Positions 8,128 to 17,252 of a DNA stretch of 64,000 bases are shown here, piece after piece (position 1 is the first letter of the stretch; every line of letters begins with the position of its first letter). The translations under genes and the position numbers were made by a program. A model generated the notes under the pieces. The model made no database searches, was not told the DNA's origin, and saw only the letters and a program-made list of their open reading frames with translations. The stretch spans positions 1,178,001 through 1,242,000 of the forward strand of contig OZ220497.1 in the NCBI GenBank assembly GCA_965116245.1, in the 5' to 3' direction. Source of the stretch: Poriferisodalis sp965116245. GTDB lineage: Bacteria; Actinomycetota; Acidimicrobiia; Acidimicrobiales; Poriferisodalaceae.

Positions 8128-11100
8128 TTACGTGCGCACCGCGTCTGCGCCGAGCAACTCTCGCATGGGACCTGCTAGCGCGCTGGCGTTCACCCAGCGA
8201 GACTCTGGCAGTTGCACCACTGAGGCACCGACCTGCAGACGCACCGGCGCATCGCCCGGGTAGTCCGACAACATGCGCTCAAACTGCTCCAGCCAGTGAC
8301 CGTCGATGTCAACCCGCCCGATGTTCAACGACAGCGGCACAGGGCCCTTACGCAACTCCAAGGCCTCTAGTTCGCTCGCCACAAACGACGTCTCGCCCTC
8401 ACCTCGACGGTCGGCCCGCCCCCGTAGTAGCACCACGGCATCCTCGCGAAGCGCGTCACCAGCCGCCGCGTAACCCTTCGGAAACAACGTCACCTCAACG
8501 GAGCCCGTTAGATCTTCAAGCATGAAGCGCGCCATTGGGTCGCCATTGCGCGTGTAGTTGCGTTTGAGATTCTGCACTACGCCGCCAAGCGTTACCCAGC
8601 GCTGGCCGTCGTCGTGCGATCTCGGCTCTAGATCGCTGAGACCGGCTACCGCACAGGTCGTAGCCCGGCGTAGCTGCGCTTCACCACCACGCAGCGGATG
8701 GTCCGACACATACAGCCCCAACAGCTCCTTCTCCCACGCCAGCGTGTCACGTTCACTGGCCTCAACGTCGCGGATCACGATGTGCTCGCCGAAACCGGCA
8801 CCGCTGACGGCGCTACCCCCGCGGCCCCCGGTGGCCCCACCAGCGGCGCTGGTTTGGCTGGTTTGGCCGGGTGATCCGCTCAAGCCGTTCGAACCGCTCG
8901 AACCGCTTGAACCGCCAAACAGCGATTGCAGCCCGGCGGCGTCGTCCTCGCGCTGTCGCAATGCGGCTGCAACGATGCGGTCAAAGACATCCAGCAGGCC
9001 CTTGCGACTGTGTCCGCAGGACTCAAACGCACCCGCTTTGATCAGCGACTCAACGAAGCGGCGGTTCAGCACCTCACGAGGCACCCGCATGCAGAAGTCC
9101 CTGAAGTCGGTGAACGGACCGTTGGCGTCGCGCTCCGCGAGAATAGGCGTGGCCACCTTAACCCCAACATTGCGCACCGCCGACAGCCCAAACGGTATGG
9201 ACTGACCGTCGGCGCTGAAGTCCAGCTCAGAGCGGTTGATGTCGGGCACGAGTACTGAGATTCCGTGTTGGCGGCAGTCGGCCAAGTACACGCCAGCCTT
9301 GTCAATGTTGCGTTTAGAGCCGGTCAACACTGCGGCCAGGAACTCTGTGCAGTGGTTGGCTTTCAGATAGGCCGTTTGGTAGGCGATTAGGCCGTAGGCG
9401 AAGGCGTGGCTCTTGTTGAACGCGTAGTCGGCGAAGGGTTCGATTATGGCGAATAGTTGCTCGCCTAGCTCGGCGGTGTAGCCCTTATTCACGCTGCCTT
9501 CTATGAACTTGTTGCGATGTTGGGCGATCTGCTCACGGTTCTTCTTGCCGCAGGCTTTGCGTAGGTCGTCAGCTTCGGCCAGTGTGTAACCGGCGATTTC
9601 TTGGGCTACCCGCATCATCGACTCTTGGTAGATCATTAGCCCGTAGGTCTCTTCAAGCAGCTCAGCGAGGTCGGGATGGGGTGGAGTGGCTGGCTGGCGA
9701 CCGTTTTTGCGGTGCGCGTAGGCGTTGTGCATGTCGGCGGCCATGGGGCCGGGGCGGTATAGCGCCACGAGCGCGCAGATGTCTTCTAGGCGGGTGGGTG
9801 CCATGGACCGCAGGAGAGAACGCACCGGCGGTGACTCAAGCTGGAACACCCCCATCGTGTCGCCAGCGCGCAACAACTCAAACGTGGCTGGGTCGTCGAG
9901 CGGTACCGCGTCGATGTCAAGTCGCGTGCCCGAGCTGAGTTCGGTCAACCGCACCGCCTCTTCAATGACCGACAGCGTGCGCAGCCCGAGGAAGTCCATC
10001 TTCAGCAGGCCCAACGCCTCCACTCCGGCCATGTCGAACTGGGTGACGATGGGAGCTTCGGCCGGGTCGGTACCCGATTCGGGCTTACGTTGAATGGGCA
10101 GATAGTTGGTGAGCGGCTCAGGGCTGATTACTACGGCTGCGGCGTGTACTGAGTCTTGGCGGATGAGGCCCTCCAGCCCGCGAGCTACATCCACTACCTC
10201 GCGCACTTCAGCATCGTTTGAGTACATGGTGCGCAGTTCGGCTGCGGCTGCGTAGCCGTCGGCGTGTTTGTCGTTCGGTTCGAAGCAGGCGTCTAGCGGG
10301 GTGTCTCGGCCCATGATCAACGGCGGCATGGCCTTGGCGATTCGGTCGCCGAGGGAGTAAGCCTTGCCGAGCACACGAGCTGCGTCGCGCACGGCCGCTC
10401 GCGCTTTGATGGTGGAGAACGTGATGATCTGCGCGACGTGGTCATGGCCGTAGGTTTGGGCCGCGTATCGGATCATCTCGTCGCGGTATCGGTCATCGAA
10501 GTCGATGTCGATGTCTGGCATCGAGATTCGAGCCGGATTCAAGAAGCGCTCAAACACCAGTCCGTACTTGATGGGGTCGAGGTCGGTGATGCGCAGGCAG
10601 TAAGCCACAGCACAGCCAGCGGCCGAGCCGCGGCCGGGCCCCACCCGGATGCCGTTTCCGCGCGCATGGCGAATGAGATCCCATGTGATCAAGAAGTAGC
10701 TGGAAAAGCCCATGTCGGATATGACCCGCAGTTCATAGGCGATGCGAGCTGCGGTGTCCTCGGGCACATTCGGACCCCAGCGCAGCTTCGCCCCCTCAAA
10801 CGCCAGATGACTGAGAAAAGCGTCGGCGTCCTCATGAGGGGCAGGCACCTTGAAATTAGGCAGCAGAGTTCGCCCGAATTCGATCTTTGTTTCGGCTTGC
10901 TCGGCGATTGCCAATGTGCTGTCGCAGGCTTCCGGGAAGTCGCTGAACAACGCCCGCATCTCCGCTGCGGACTTCAGATAATGCTGATCGCCGTGAAACT
11001 TGAAGCGGTCCGTGTCGCTGCGCACCGCTCTGGTCTGCACGCACAACAGCGCATCGTGGGCTATCGCATCGTGCTGATGGGTGTAGTGCAAGTCGTTGGT

Positions 11101-11772
11101 TGCCAGCAGCGGCGCACCTAGCTCACGGGAGAGCTGTACAAGCTGCGGGTTGTTGTCGTGCTGGGCGCCAATGCCGTGGTCCTGCAGCTCTACATACATC
11201 GAGTCGCGGCCGAAGATGTCCTGCAGGCGACCAGCGCGACGGCGGGCCTCGTCGTAGTCGCCCTCAAGCAGCGCTTGCTGTACCACGCTGCCTAGGCACC
11301 CTGTGGTTGCCACCAGACCTTCGGAGTGCTCAGAGAACATCTCCCAGTCCATGCGGGGCTTGTAGTAGTAGCCCTCCAGGAATGCCCGGCTGGCTAGCTT
11401 GAGAAGGTTGCGGTAGCCAGCGTCGTTGCGGGCGAGCAGCGTGAGGTGGTAATAGAGCTTGCCGATTCCATCGCCAGCGTCGCCGTTGTCGTCAACCATG
11501 GCGTTCTTGGCTCGGCTCGTCCGATTGCGCTTGGGACGTTCGTGGCGGCTCTCAAGCGCCATGTAGGCCTCGGTGCCGATGATCGGCTTGATGCCCTGGT
11601 CCTTGCAGGCCCGGTAGAACTCAAGAACGCCGTACATGTTGCCGTGGTCGGTGATGCCCAGTGCTGGCTGACCATCGGCTGCGGCTGCGGCGACTACCTC
11701 GTTTACGCGGGCGGCCCCGTCAAGTAGTGAAAACTCAGTGTGGGTGTGCAAATGGACGAACGACGACGCCAC
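8128..11772 (-). CDS. dnaE: DNA polymerase III alpha subunit (replicative, DnaE1 type)
   Basis: Catalytic subunit of the replicative polymerase, 1214 aa. Order: PHP domain ('HLHTHTEFSLLDG', 'GITDHGNMYG'), C-family polymerase core with the catalytic aspartates in 'PDIDIDFDDRYRDEMIRY' at about residue 417, fingers and helix-hairpin-helix ('ADDLRKACGKKNREQIAQHR', 'FNKSHAFAYGLIAYQTAYLK'), and a C-terminal OB fold ('LGGVVQNLKRNYTRNGDPMA'). At about residues 949-994 there is a Gly/Ser/Ala-rich insert coded by short repeats (8790-8925), between the fingers/HhH part and the OB fold. The start 'MASSFVHLHTHTEFS' matches the family. Transcribed alone or upstream of thrS after a 169-base gap. Confidence 0.97.
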   Translation of the reverse strand: MASSFVHLHTHTEFSLLDGAARVNEVVAAAAADGQPALGITDHGNMYGVLEFYRACKDQGIKPIIGTEAYMALESRHERPKRNRTSRAKNAMVDDNGDAGDGIGKLYYHLTLLARNDAGYRNLLKLASRAFLEGYYYKPRMDWEMFSEHSEGLVATTGCLGSVVQQALLEGDYDEARRRAGRLQDIFGRDSMYVELQDHGIGAQHDNNPQLVQLSRELGAPLLATNDLHYTHQHDAIAHDALLCVQTRAVRSDTDRFKFHGDQHYLKSAAEMRALFSDFPEACDSTLAIAEQAETKIEFGRTLLPNFKVPAPHEDADAFLSHLAFEGAKLRWGPNVPEDTAARIAYELRVISDMGFSSYFLITWDLIRHARGNGIRVGPGRGSAAGCAVAYCLRITDLDPIKYGLVFERFLNPARISMPDIDIDFDDRYRDEMIRYAAQTYGHDHVAQIITFSTIKARAAVRDAARVLGKAYSLGDRIAKAMPPLIMGRDTPLDACFEPNDKHADGYAAAAELRTMYSNDAEVREVVDVARGLEGLIRQDSVHAAAVVISPEPLTNYLPIQRKPESGTDPAEAPIVTQFDMAGVEALGLLKMDFLGLRTLSVIEEAVRLTELSSGTRLDIDAVPLDDPATFELLRAGDTMGVFQLESPPVRSLLRSMAPTRLEDICALVALYRPGPMAADMHNAYAHRKNGRQPATPPHPDLAELLEETYGLMIYQESMMRVAQEIAGYTLAEADDLRKACGKKNREQIAQHRNKFIEGSVNKGYTAELGEQLFAIIEPFADYAFNKSHAFAYGLIAYQTAYLKANHCTEFLAAVLTGSKRNIDKAGVYLADCRQHGISVLVPDINRSELDFSADGQSIPFGLSAVRNVGVKVATPILAERDANGPFTDFRDFCMRVPREVLNRRFVESLIKAGAFESCGHSRKGLLDVFDRIVAAALRQREDDAAGLQSLFGGSSGSSGSNGLSGSPGQTSQTSAAGGATGGRGGSAVSGAGFGEHIVIRDVEASERDTLAWEKELLGLYVSDHPLRGGEAQLRRATTCAVAGLSDLEPRSHDDGQRWVTLGGVVQNLKRNYTRNGDPMARFMLEDLTGSVEVTLFPKGYAAAGDALREDAVVLLRGRADRRGEGETSFVASELEALELRKGPVPLSLNIGRVDIDGHWLEQFERMLSDYPGDAPVRLQVGASVVQLPESRWVNASALAGPMRELLGADAVRT

Positions 11773-12004
11773 GATCTTCCTTCAGGTATATGCGTCAGGT
11801 GGGTGGTTGGATGACCCTAGACCCGAGCGATCCATGCCGGTCGGACCTACAGACACACCGCGAGGGTTGCGGCCAGGTCTCGCAGCTTGGCCACGTAATT
11901 TGGGCTTCAGTCGTGCCCATCTAGTGTGAAGCACGCGTCTGAATCACGCGGTCAGGCCCGGTCGTAATCAGTCCGGCTCTGCGGTCGCCTTTGTGAGGTC
12001 AGAG

Positions 12005-12986
12005 ATGAAAAAGCCCATGACACCGCCGGACCTGGAATCGCTTGTGAACGCCCTGTTGAGTTCGGGAGATGCGGATGCTTTCCGCGACGCTATTGTCGTA
12101 GGCGGACTGGTTGATGGCCGCGGTCGTTATCTCCATTGGGATGACCTGCGCTACCGCGAGCCTCCACGGGGTTTGACGCACGAAGACTGGTGGCTAGGGA
12201 CCTGGCTGAGCCGAGCCGCATTTCGCCGCCCGGTGCCTTTACGTTCAGTTGACGGTCAACTATTCAACATCTGCATGGTTGACCCCGTGTGGGAAGCGCT
12301 GCATCGGATTGATCGCGCGGCCGAGGGCGGGACGTCGGGCCCTACTACCCGAGCGCCTGGAAGCACTGTGCGCGTTTGCCGATGCCGAGGGCGGCGGAGA
12401 CTTCTTGCATCCTGTCGTGCGAGCCATAGTGATGCACTTCTGGCTGGCCTACGACCATCCTTTCGTGGACGGAAACGGCCGCCTGGCGAGATCGCTCTTC
12501 TATTGGTCAATGCTGCGCTCGGGGTATTGGATGGCCGAGTTTCTTGCGGTTTCGGCAATCCTCAGACGAGCGCCCGCACAATACGCACGTTCCTATCTGC
12601 TCACTGAGACTGACAACAACGACCTGACTTACTTCGTCTACTACCAACTTGGCGTGATCGAACGTGCAATTGAGGCGCTGCGTGTCTACCTCAATTCTAG
12701 GGTTGAGGAAGTTCGCGAGGTTGACGGATTGCTGCACGATTGGGCAGAGATTAACCATCGCCAACGTGTCGCTCTCGCGACGGCGTTGCGTGACCCCAGC
12801 GCCGAGTTTGACATCAGAACTCACCAGATCACCCACGCTGTCACGTATCAGACTGCTCGCACGGACCTGCTGGGCCTAGCCTCCCTCGGTCTGTTCGCTA
12901 CAGTGCGCGATGGTCGGTCGTACCGGTTCTTACCTGCGACCGATCTAGCGGAGCGAATCCGCGGCATCGCCGTCGACCTTGCGTGA
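12005..12986 (+). pseudogene. Fic-family protein, interrupted by a frameshift
   Basis: Two overlapping reading frames together make one Fic protein (AMP-transferase family). The first runs from ATG 12005 (GAGG 7 bases upstream) and has 'GRYLHWDDLRYREPPRGLTH' and 'VWEALHRIDRAAEGG'. The second carries 'ALLPERLEALCAFADAEG' and the canonical Fic motif 'HPFVDGNGRLAR' (at about 12460-12495), then a C-terminal winged-helix-like tail to the stop at 12986. The switch lies at about 12320-12350, near 'gagggcggg', and needs a net one-base insertion or two-base deletion relative to an intact gene. As written the catalytic part has no proper N-terminus. Sequencing error at a G-rich run is a plausible alternative. 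No antitoxin partner is seen beside it. Confidence 0.8.
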
Positions 12987-13123
12987 AGCTGACGCTCGCA
13001 GCGGGCTTTAGGCACCTGGTGTTTGCCAACGCGAGCGCTGTGCTTTGTGCATCGGTTGAGCCGAGATTGAGTCGCGAGGCCAAGCGCTACGGCCGAGCAA
13101 CACCGCTAAAAACACTGCTGTAG

Positions 13124-13157
13124 TACTAATTGAGTTATAATTGATGTCAAATTAGTA
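13124..13157. promoter_or_regulatory. AT-rich inverted repeat with a TATAAT in its loop
   Basis: Arms TACTAATTGA (13124-13133) and TCAAATTAGTA (13147-13157) pair except for one bulged A; the 13-base loop contains TATAAT at 13136-13141. It stands out as AT-rich in a GC-rich region, about 70-100 bases upstream of the HD-domain gene. It could be a promoter -10 box under an operator. No good -35 box is seen 17 bases upstream, so the promoter call is tentative. Confidence 0.45.
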
Positions 13158-13225
13158 TTTGCAGTCGGTGTTGATCAGCGCTCTCCGGGTTTGGAGATCT
13201 GCTGGCAGGGCTGCATCATGGAGCG

Positions 13226-14137
13226 ATGACCGCTTCGCTCGATGCGACTCGTAGGCGCGCCCAAAATGAACTCGGCGCGCCCAGTGACCTTGATGTGCCC
13301 CGGGACTATGACGAGGCAGCAACCGACGAGCTGGGCTTTGCCGACGAGCTGGGGATTGATGTAGGCGCGGTGTTGCCGTGCGACGAGTTGAACAGTGTGC
13401 TCGTGGTTGACGATCCGCGCGCGGGTTTGTGGGAGTTGGTCGAAAGCGGCTGGGCGGACGATCATCTGCCCGAACTGCCCGCGTTGGAGCTTGAGCAGGA
13501 TCCGATCCACCGTCACAAGGACGTGCTCGCGCACACGATTGCCGTAGTTGCTCAGAGCCCGCCGCGTTTGCGGGTGCGACTTGGAGCTCTGTTTCACGAC
13601 ATCGGTAAGCCGTTGACGCGATCGTTTGGCCACGGGGGCGTGACGTTCCGGAACCACGAAGCAGTTGGCGCCAGACTCACCCGAAAGCGAATGCCGAAGA
13701 TGGGATACGGCACCGAACTAACCGAAGAAGTTGCCCATCTGGTGCATATGTCTGGTCGCTTCAAAGGCTACGACACCGGCTGGACCGACGCCGCGGTGAG
13801 GCGCTACGCGCGCGATGCGGGACCGCTGCTCGGCGACCTAAACGACATGGTTCGCAGCGACTGCACATCACGCAATGTAAAACGCGTAGCAGCCCTCCAC
13901 GATGCGCTGGATCGCTTCGAGGTTCGTCTGGCGCGCCTAGCCCGCGAACGGGCCTCAAGGGATCTACGCCCGGAGCTGAACGGCGATGAGGTCATGGATC
14001 ACTTGGGGCTGGCACCGGGACCTGACGTAGGCCGGGCTATGAAGTTCTTGTTGGAGTTGCGCCGAAACGAAGGCGAGCTGGGTGCTGACGAAGTGCGCCG
14101 CCGCCTTGACGTCTGGTGGGCTAGCGCAGCCCAGTAG
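13226..14137 (+). CDS. HD-domain protein resembling the C-terminal half of CCA tRNA nucleotidyltransferase
   Basis: A 303-aa protein from ATG 13226. 'LELEQDPIHRHKDVLAHTIA' followed by 'LGALFHDIGKPLTR' and 'FRNHEAVGARLTRKRM' is the HD phosphohydrolase module as found in actinobacterial CCA-adding enzymes, and 'DLNDMVRSDCTSRNVKRV' continues that match. The N-terminal polymerase-beta head domain (with the GGSxRD-type motif) is absent: the first 70 or so residues are short and acidic instead. It is therefore either a stand-alone HD hydrolase derived from a CCA enzyme or a degraded copy; the frame is intact. An AT-rich inverted repeat lies upstream. Confidence 0.75.
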   Translation: MTASLDATRRRAQNELGAPSDLDVPRDYDEAATDELGFADELGIDVGAVLPCDELNSVLVVDDPRAGLWELVESGWADDHLPELPALELEQDPIHRHKDVLAHTIAVVAQSPPRLRVRLGALFHDIGKPLTRSFGHGGVTFRNHEAVGARLTRKRMPKMGYGTELTEEVAHLVHMSGRFKGYDTGWTDAAVRRYARDAGPLLGDLNDMVRSDCTSRNVKRVAALHDALDRFEVRLARLARERASRDLRPELNGDEVMDHLGLAPGPDVGRAMKFLLELRRNEGELGADEVRRRLDVWWASAAQ

Positions 14138-14181
14138 CTGCGTTTTGCAGGTGTTTCGGGTAACTCGGCCCTGTGCTTGGC

Positions 14182-14673
14182 TCAGGTAATTCGACGCTCG
14201 GTAGCGCCGCGGCTCGGCGTCCAGGTCTGGACTAAGAGCTGGCGACCTTCAACTTTGACAAGCACTGCCCGAGCTATGGCCACGGTGAACAGAGCCATGT
14301 CGGCCGTGTCGTCAATCTCGTGATCGTGGCCGCGCACGAACAATTCGATCTGTGCTGCATCGGCAGGCACCGCAAAGCCCTCAATCCGCGCATCGCCAGC
14401 GGTTAGTTCTTCGTCGTCGGGCGCTGAATGAAGGCCGAGGCGCGGGTCGCTACGCAGATCCGCTGCCTTTGCCGAGTCGTGGTCCATGCCCAGCCACATG
14501 TGACCGTCGCGGATGGGTGCCTCCATTCCCGACATGCGAGGTGCGCCATCACGACGGATCGTGGCCATCACTACGTGGCGGTGGCTGGCGAAACGCTGCG
14601 CGATGTCGTGTGCCAGCGTGCTGCTGGCTGACGCGAAGGCTGCCCAGCCAGCGCTCGTGTTGGGTGCGCTCAT
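14182..14673 (-). CDS. Pyridoxamine 5'-phosphate oxidase-fold (split beta-barrel) flavin/F420-binding protein
   Basis: A 163-aa protein. 'HRHVVMATIRRDGAPRMSGM', then 'GHMWLGMDHDSAKAADLRSD' and 'PRLGLHS' is the first half of the PPOX/FDOR fold, where the backbone binds FMN or F420; the C-terminal part 'LFTVAIARAVLVKVEGRQLL' completes the barrel. Substrate and cofactor cannot be decided. Start at ATG 14673 ('MSAPNTSAGW'); the helix 'TLAHDIAQRFASHRH' precedes the first strand as usual. Convergent with the HD gene. Confidence 0.75.
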   Translation of the reverse strand: MSAPNTSAGWAAFASASSTLAHDIAQRFASHRHVVMATIRRDGAPRMSGMEAPIRDGHMWLGMDHDSAKAADLRSDPRLGLHSAPDDEELTAGDARIEGFAVPADAAQIELFVRGHDHEIDDTADMALFTVAIARAVLVKVEGRQLLVQTWTPSRGATERRIT

Positions 14674-14873
14674 GACGGCGCCCTCACTGGATTGAGCACG
14701 TGGTTGGGCTCATCTGGATGCCTCCGATTCTCTTCGGTCTTGAATTTCGGATGGTGACCCGTCGGTCGTGGATGCTCTTGCCGGGCTTGCTGGTGCCGGG
14801 GTCGCGGGTGCCAGGGTTGCTGATGCCAGGCCTATTGATGATTGTGTAGCAGCGTGTAGGTACGGTCATCATC

Positions 14874-16415
14874 ATGATGCTGGCTCGCAACCGAATCCTG
14901 GCAGCAGCAGCGGCACTCCTAGCTGTGGTCAGCGCGTGTGGGGAGTCTGCGAGCGACGCCAACAGCGAGCTCGCGGCGCAACAGGCAGATTCCTCGGCTG
15001 CATCTTCGATCGCCTCAACGACACCCTTCGTGACCGCGCCAGCGGCACTGCGAACCGTCCCGCCAGCTAGCACCAGCACTAGTCCGTCCAGCGCAGGTAG
15101 CCCCACGTCAACGAATCCACAGGACAGCGTGAATGACGCGGACTCCGTGACCTCCTCCGCTGCTGCACCTACAACACGCCCTCCGCGAGCGGACGATCCT
15201 GACGACAGCAACGATGGGGGTGACGGTGGCGACGGAACGGGCGGCGCTAGCAATGGCGGCGACGAAAACGTCGATGGTGAGCGTGGCTACGACGGCTACA
15301 CCTTGGTGCCGGTAGTTGAGGTACCCCAGCCGGTCGCGCTGGTGGCCAAACCCGACACAGGTCGGCTCTACGTTGCCTCGCTGAGCGGGCAGGTTTGGCT
15401 ACTCAATCCCGCCGATAGGGACTCCGCCGGTGGCGGCGTGGACACCGGGTTTGATCCGCAGCTAGTAGCTGACATCGGCTCACGAATCAGCCAAGGGTGC
15501 GAGAACGGGCTGCTCGGAATCGCGTTCAGTCCCGACGGCTCAGACCTGTACCTCAGCTATACCGACGCTGCTCGCAATACTCGGATAGCGGTGGCACCGA
15601 TGGTGGGAGACATCCCCCAGATGGAGAGTCGCCGAGTGTTGCTAGCGCTTGATCAGCCAGCTTGCAATCACAACGGCGGCGACTTGGCGTTCGGACCGGA
15701 CGGGAATCTGTGGATCGGTATAGGTGACGGCGGCGCCGACGACGTATTCGGCCACGGCCAGGACCGTTCCAGCCTGTTGGCCACCATCATTCGCATCAAC
15801 CCGAACCCGCCATCTGGCAAGGGCTATGCGATACCCAGCGGCAACCCGTTCGCCGACAGCAGCGGGGCAGAGGAGGTGTGGGCGTACGGCGTTCGCAACC
15901 CGTGGCGTTTCTCTTTTGATCGGCTGACCGGCGACCTGTGGATCGGAGATGTCGGCCAGAACCGTTGGGAAGAGATCCACGTGCTAGAGGCCGCTGCGGG
16001 CTGGTCAGCAGGCGCCAACCTGGGGTGGCCGCTGTTTGAGGGCAATGAGCGCTTCAGCGATGGCGAGAGTGACGAGGCTAACGCGCAAGCGCCCTCAGAT
16101 CTGCAGTTCCCCGTTTACACCTATGGCCACAATGAAGGCTGTTCGGTGACCGGCGGCTACGTCTATCGGGGCAGCACCATGGCGTCACTAGCAGGCACGT
16201 ATGTGTTTGGCGATTACTGCACTGGCGAGCTGTGGGGCCTTCTGCGTGACGTTGACGGCACACCGTTGCGGATCAGCTTGGGCGTATCGGTGCCGCGTAA
16301 CACGCTCGTGTCGTTCGGCGAAGACTCTGAAGGAGCGCTCTACGCGCTCAGCGCTGCGGGCATAGTTTTTCGTCTCGCCCCGGATCGCCATAACACTGGT
16401 GATTCCACCAGTTAG
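14874..16415 (+). CDS. Lipoprotein sugar dehydrogenase (glucose/sorbosone, PQQ-type beta-propeller)
   Basis: A 513-aa exported lipoprotein. The signal 'MMLARNRILAAAAALLAVVS' ends in a lipobox V-S-A-C at about residue 22. A long disordered Ser/Thr/Asp/Gly linker runs to about residue 135, then the propeller: 'VALVAKPDTGRLYVASLSGQ', 'NGLLGIAFSPDGSDLYLSYT', 'NHNGGDLAFGPDGNLWIGIG', 'WAYGVRNPWRFSFDR', 'GDLWIGDVGQNRWEEI' and 'PVYTYGHNEGCSVTGGYVYR', all family signatures. Such enzymes oxidise aldoses outside the membrane with PQQ; PQQ use here is inferred from the family. Convergent with sdhB, 12 bases between stops. Confidence 0.9.
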   Translation: MMLARNRILAAAAALLAVVSACGESASDANSELAAQQADSSAASSIASTTPFVTAPAALRTVPPASTSTSPSSAGSPTSTNPQDSVNDADSVTSSAAAPTTRPPRADDPDDSNDGGDGGDGTGGASNGGDENVDGERGYDGYTLVPVVEVPQPVALVAKPDTGRLYVASLSGQVWLLNPADRDSAGGGVDTGFDPQLVADIGSRISQGCENGLLGIAFSPDGSDLYLSYTDAARNTRIAVAPMVGDIPQMESRRVLLALDQPACNHNGGDLAFGPDGNLWIGIGDGGADDVFGHGQDRSSLLATIIRINPNPPSGKGYAIPSGNPFADSSGAEEVWAYGVRNPWRFSFDRLTGDLWIGDVGQNRWEEIHVLEAAAGWSAGANLGWPLFEGNERFSDGESDEANAQAPSDLQFPVYTYGHNEGCSVTGGYVYRGSTMASLAGTYVFGDYCTGELWGLLRDVDGTPLRISLGVSVPRNTLVSFGEDSEGALYALSAAGIVFRLAPDRHNTGDSTS

Positions 16416-16421
16416 CGATAA

Positions 16422-16461
16422 GGCCAGTCAGCTTGCGCTTTGGCCAGTCAGCTTGCGATTT
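16422..16461. repeat. 20-bp tandem repeat at the 3' end of sdhB
   Basis: Units 16422-16441 and 16442-16461 differ at one base. 20 is not a multiple of three, so on the minus strand the second copy is read in another frame and supplies the last residues and the TGA stop of sdhB. Confidence 0.85.
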
Positions 16462-17252
16462 TTGACTTTGGCCTTCACGTAATCGCGGTTCATGAACGCA
16501 ATGAAGTCCAAGCTGATTTCCTTCGGACACGCCTCAGAACACTCGCCGTGATTGGTGCATGAGCCGAAGTACTGTTCCATCTGTTCCACCATGGCCTCGG
16601 TGCGCTCCCACCGCTGCGGCTGACCCTGGGGAATCAAGTTGAGGTGTGCCAGTTTCGCCGAGACAAATAGTTGGGCTGCGGAGTTGGGGCACGCAGCCAC
16701 GCACGCACCGCACCCGATGCATGCGGCCGCATCAAACGAAGTGTCCGATGCCTCTTTGGGCACTGGCGTCAAGTTGGCGTCACCCGCCGCACCCGTGTTG
16801 ACCGAGATGTAGCCGCCAGCCTCAATGATGCGATCAAACGAGCTGCGGTCCACCACCAGGTCGCGTATCACCGCAAACGCCTTCGCACGGAACGGCTCCA
16901 CGGTGATGACATCGCCGTCGGCGAACTTGCGCATGTGCAACTGACACGTCGTAGTGGCGGTCTCGTGACCATGCGCCCGGCCGTTGATCATCAAACCACA
17001 GGTGCCGCATATGCCTTCGCGGCAGTCGTGATCAAACTCAATTGGCACATCTCCCTGCGAGATGAGCCGTTCGTTGATGATGTCGAGAAGCTCCAGGAAC
17101 GACATATCTTCGCTGACATTTGGCGCATCAAACGTCTCAAAACGGCCCTTTGCGTTGGGTCCGTCCTGACGCCAGATTCGCAGTGTTAGGTTCAGTCCGC
17201 CGGAGTGGCGCGCAGCCCCTTTGCTGCTGGCTTGCGGCGCCGCGCCACTCAC
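16428..17252 (-). CDS. sdhB: Succinate dehydrogenase iron-sulfur subunit
   Basis: A 274-aa electron-transfer subunit of complex II. A [2Fe-2S] ligand set lies in 'CREGICGTCGLMINGRAHGH'. The C-terminal ferredoxin domain has 'CIGCGACVAACPNSA' and 'CTNHGECSEACPKEI' for the 4Fe-4S and 3Fe-4S clusters. The GTG start at 17252 overlaps the sdhA stop (GTGA). The longer spacing and 'SCTNHGECSEACP' pattern fit the non-classical Sdh of Actinobacteria/Bacteroidetes paired with a single diheme SdhC. The C-terminal end lies in a 20-bp tandem duplication. Confidence 0.96.
   Translation of the reverse strand: MSGAAPQASSKGAARHSGGLNLTLRIWRQDGPNAKGRFETFDAPNVSEDMSFLELLDIINERLISQGDVPIEFDHDCREGICGTCGLMINGRAHGHETATTTCQLHMRKFADGDVITVEPFRAKAFAVIRDLVVDRSSFDRIIEAGGYISVNTGAAGDANLTPVPKEASDTSFDAAACIGCGACVAACPNSAAQLFVSAKLAHLNLIPQGQPQRWERTEAMVEQMEQYFGSCTNHGECSEACPKEISLDFIAFMNRDYVKAKVKNRKLTGQSAS

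Noticed and set aside
14684..15253. Minus-strand 189-aa frame over the start of the sugar dehydrogenase
   Set aside because: Antisense to a signal peptide and Ser/Thr linker; the sense frame has a lipobox and clear family motifs.
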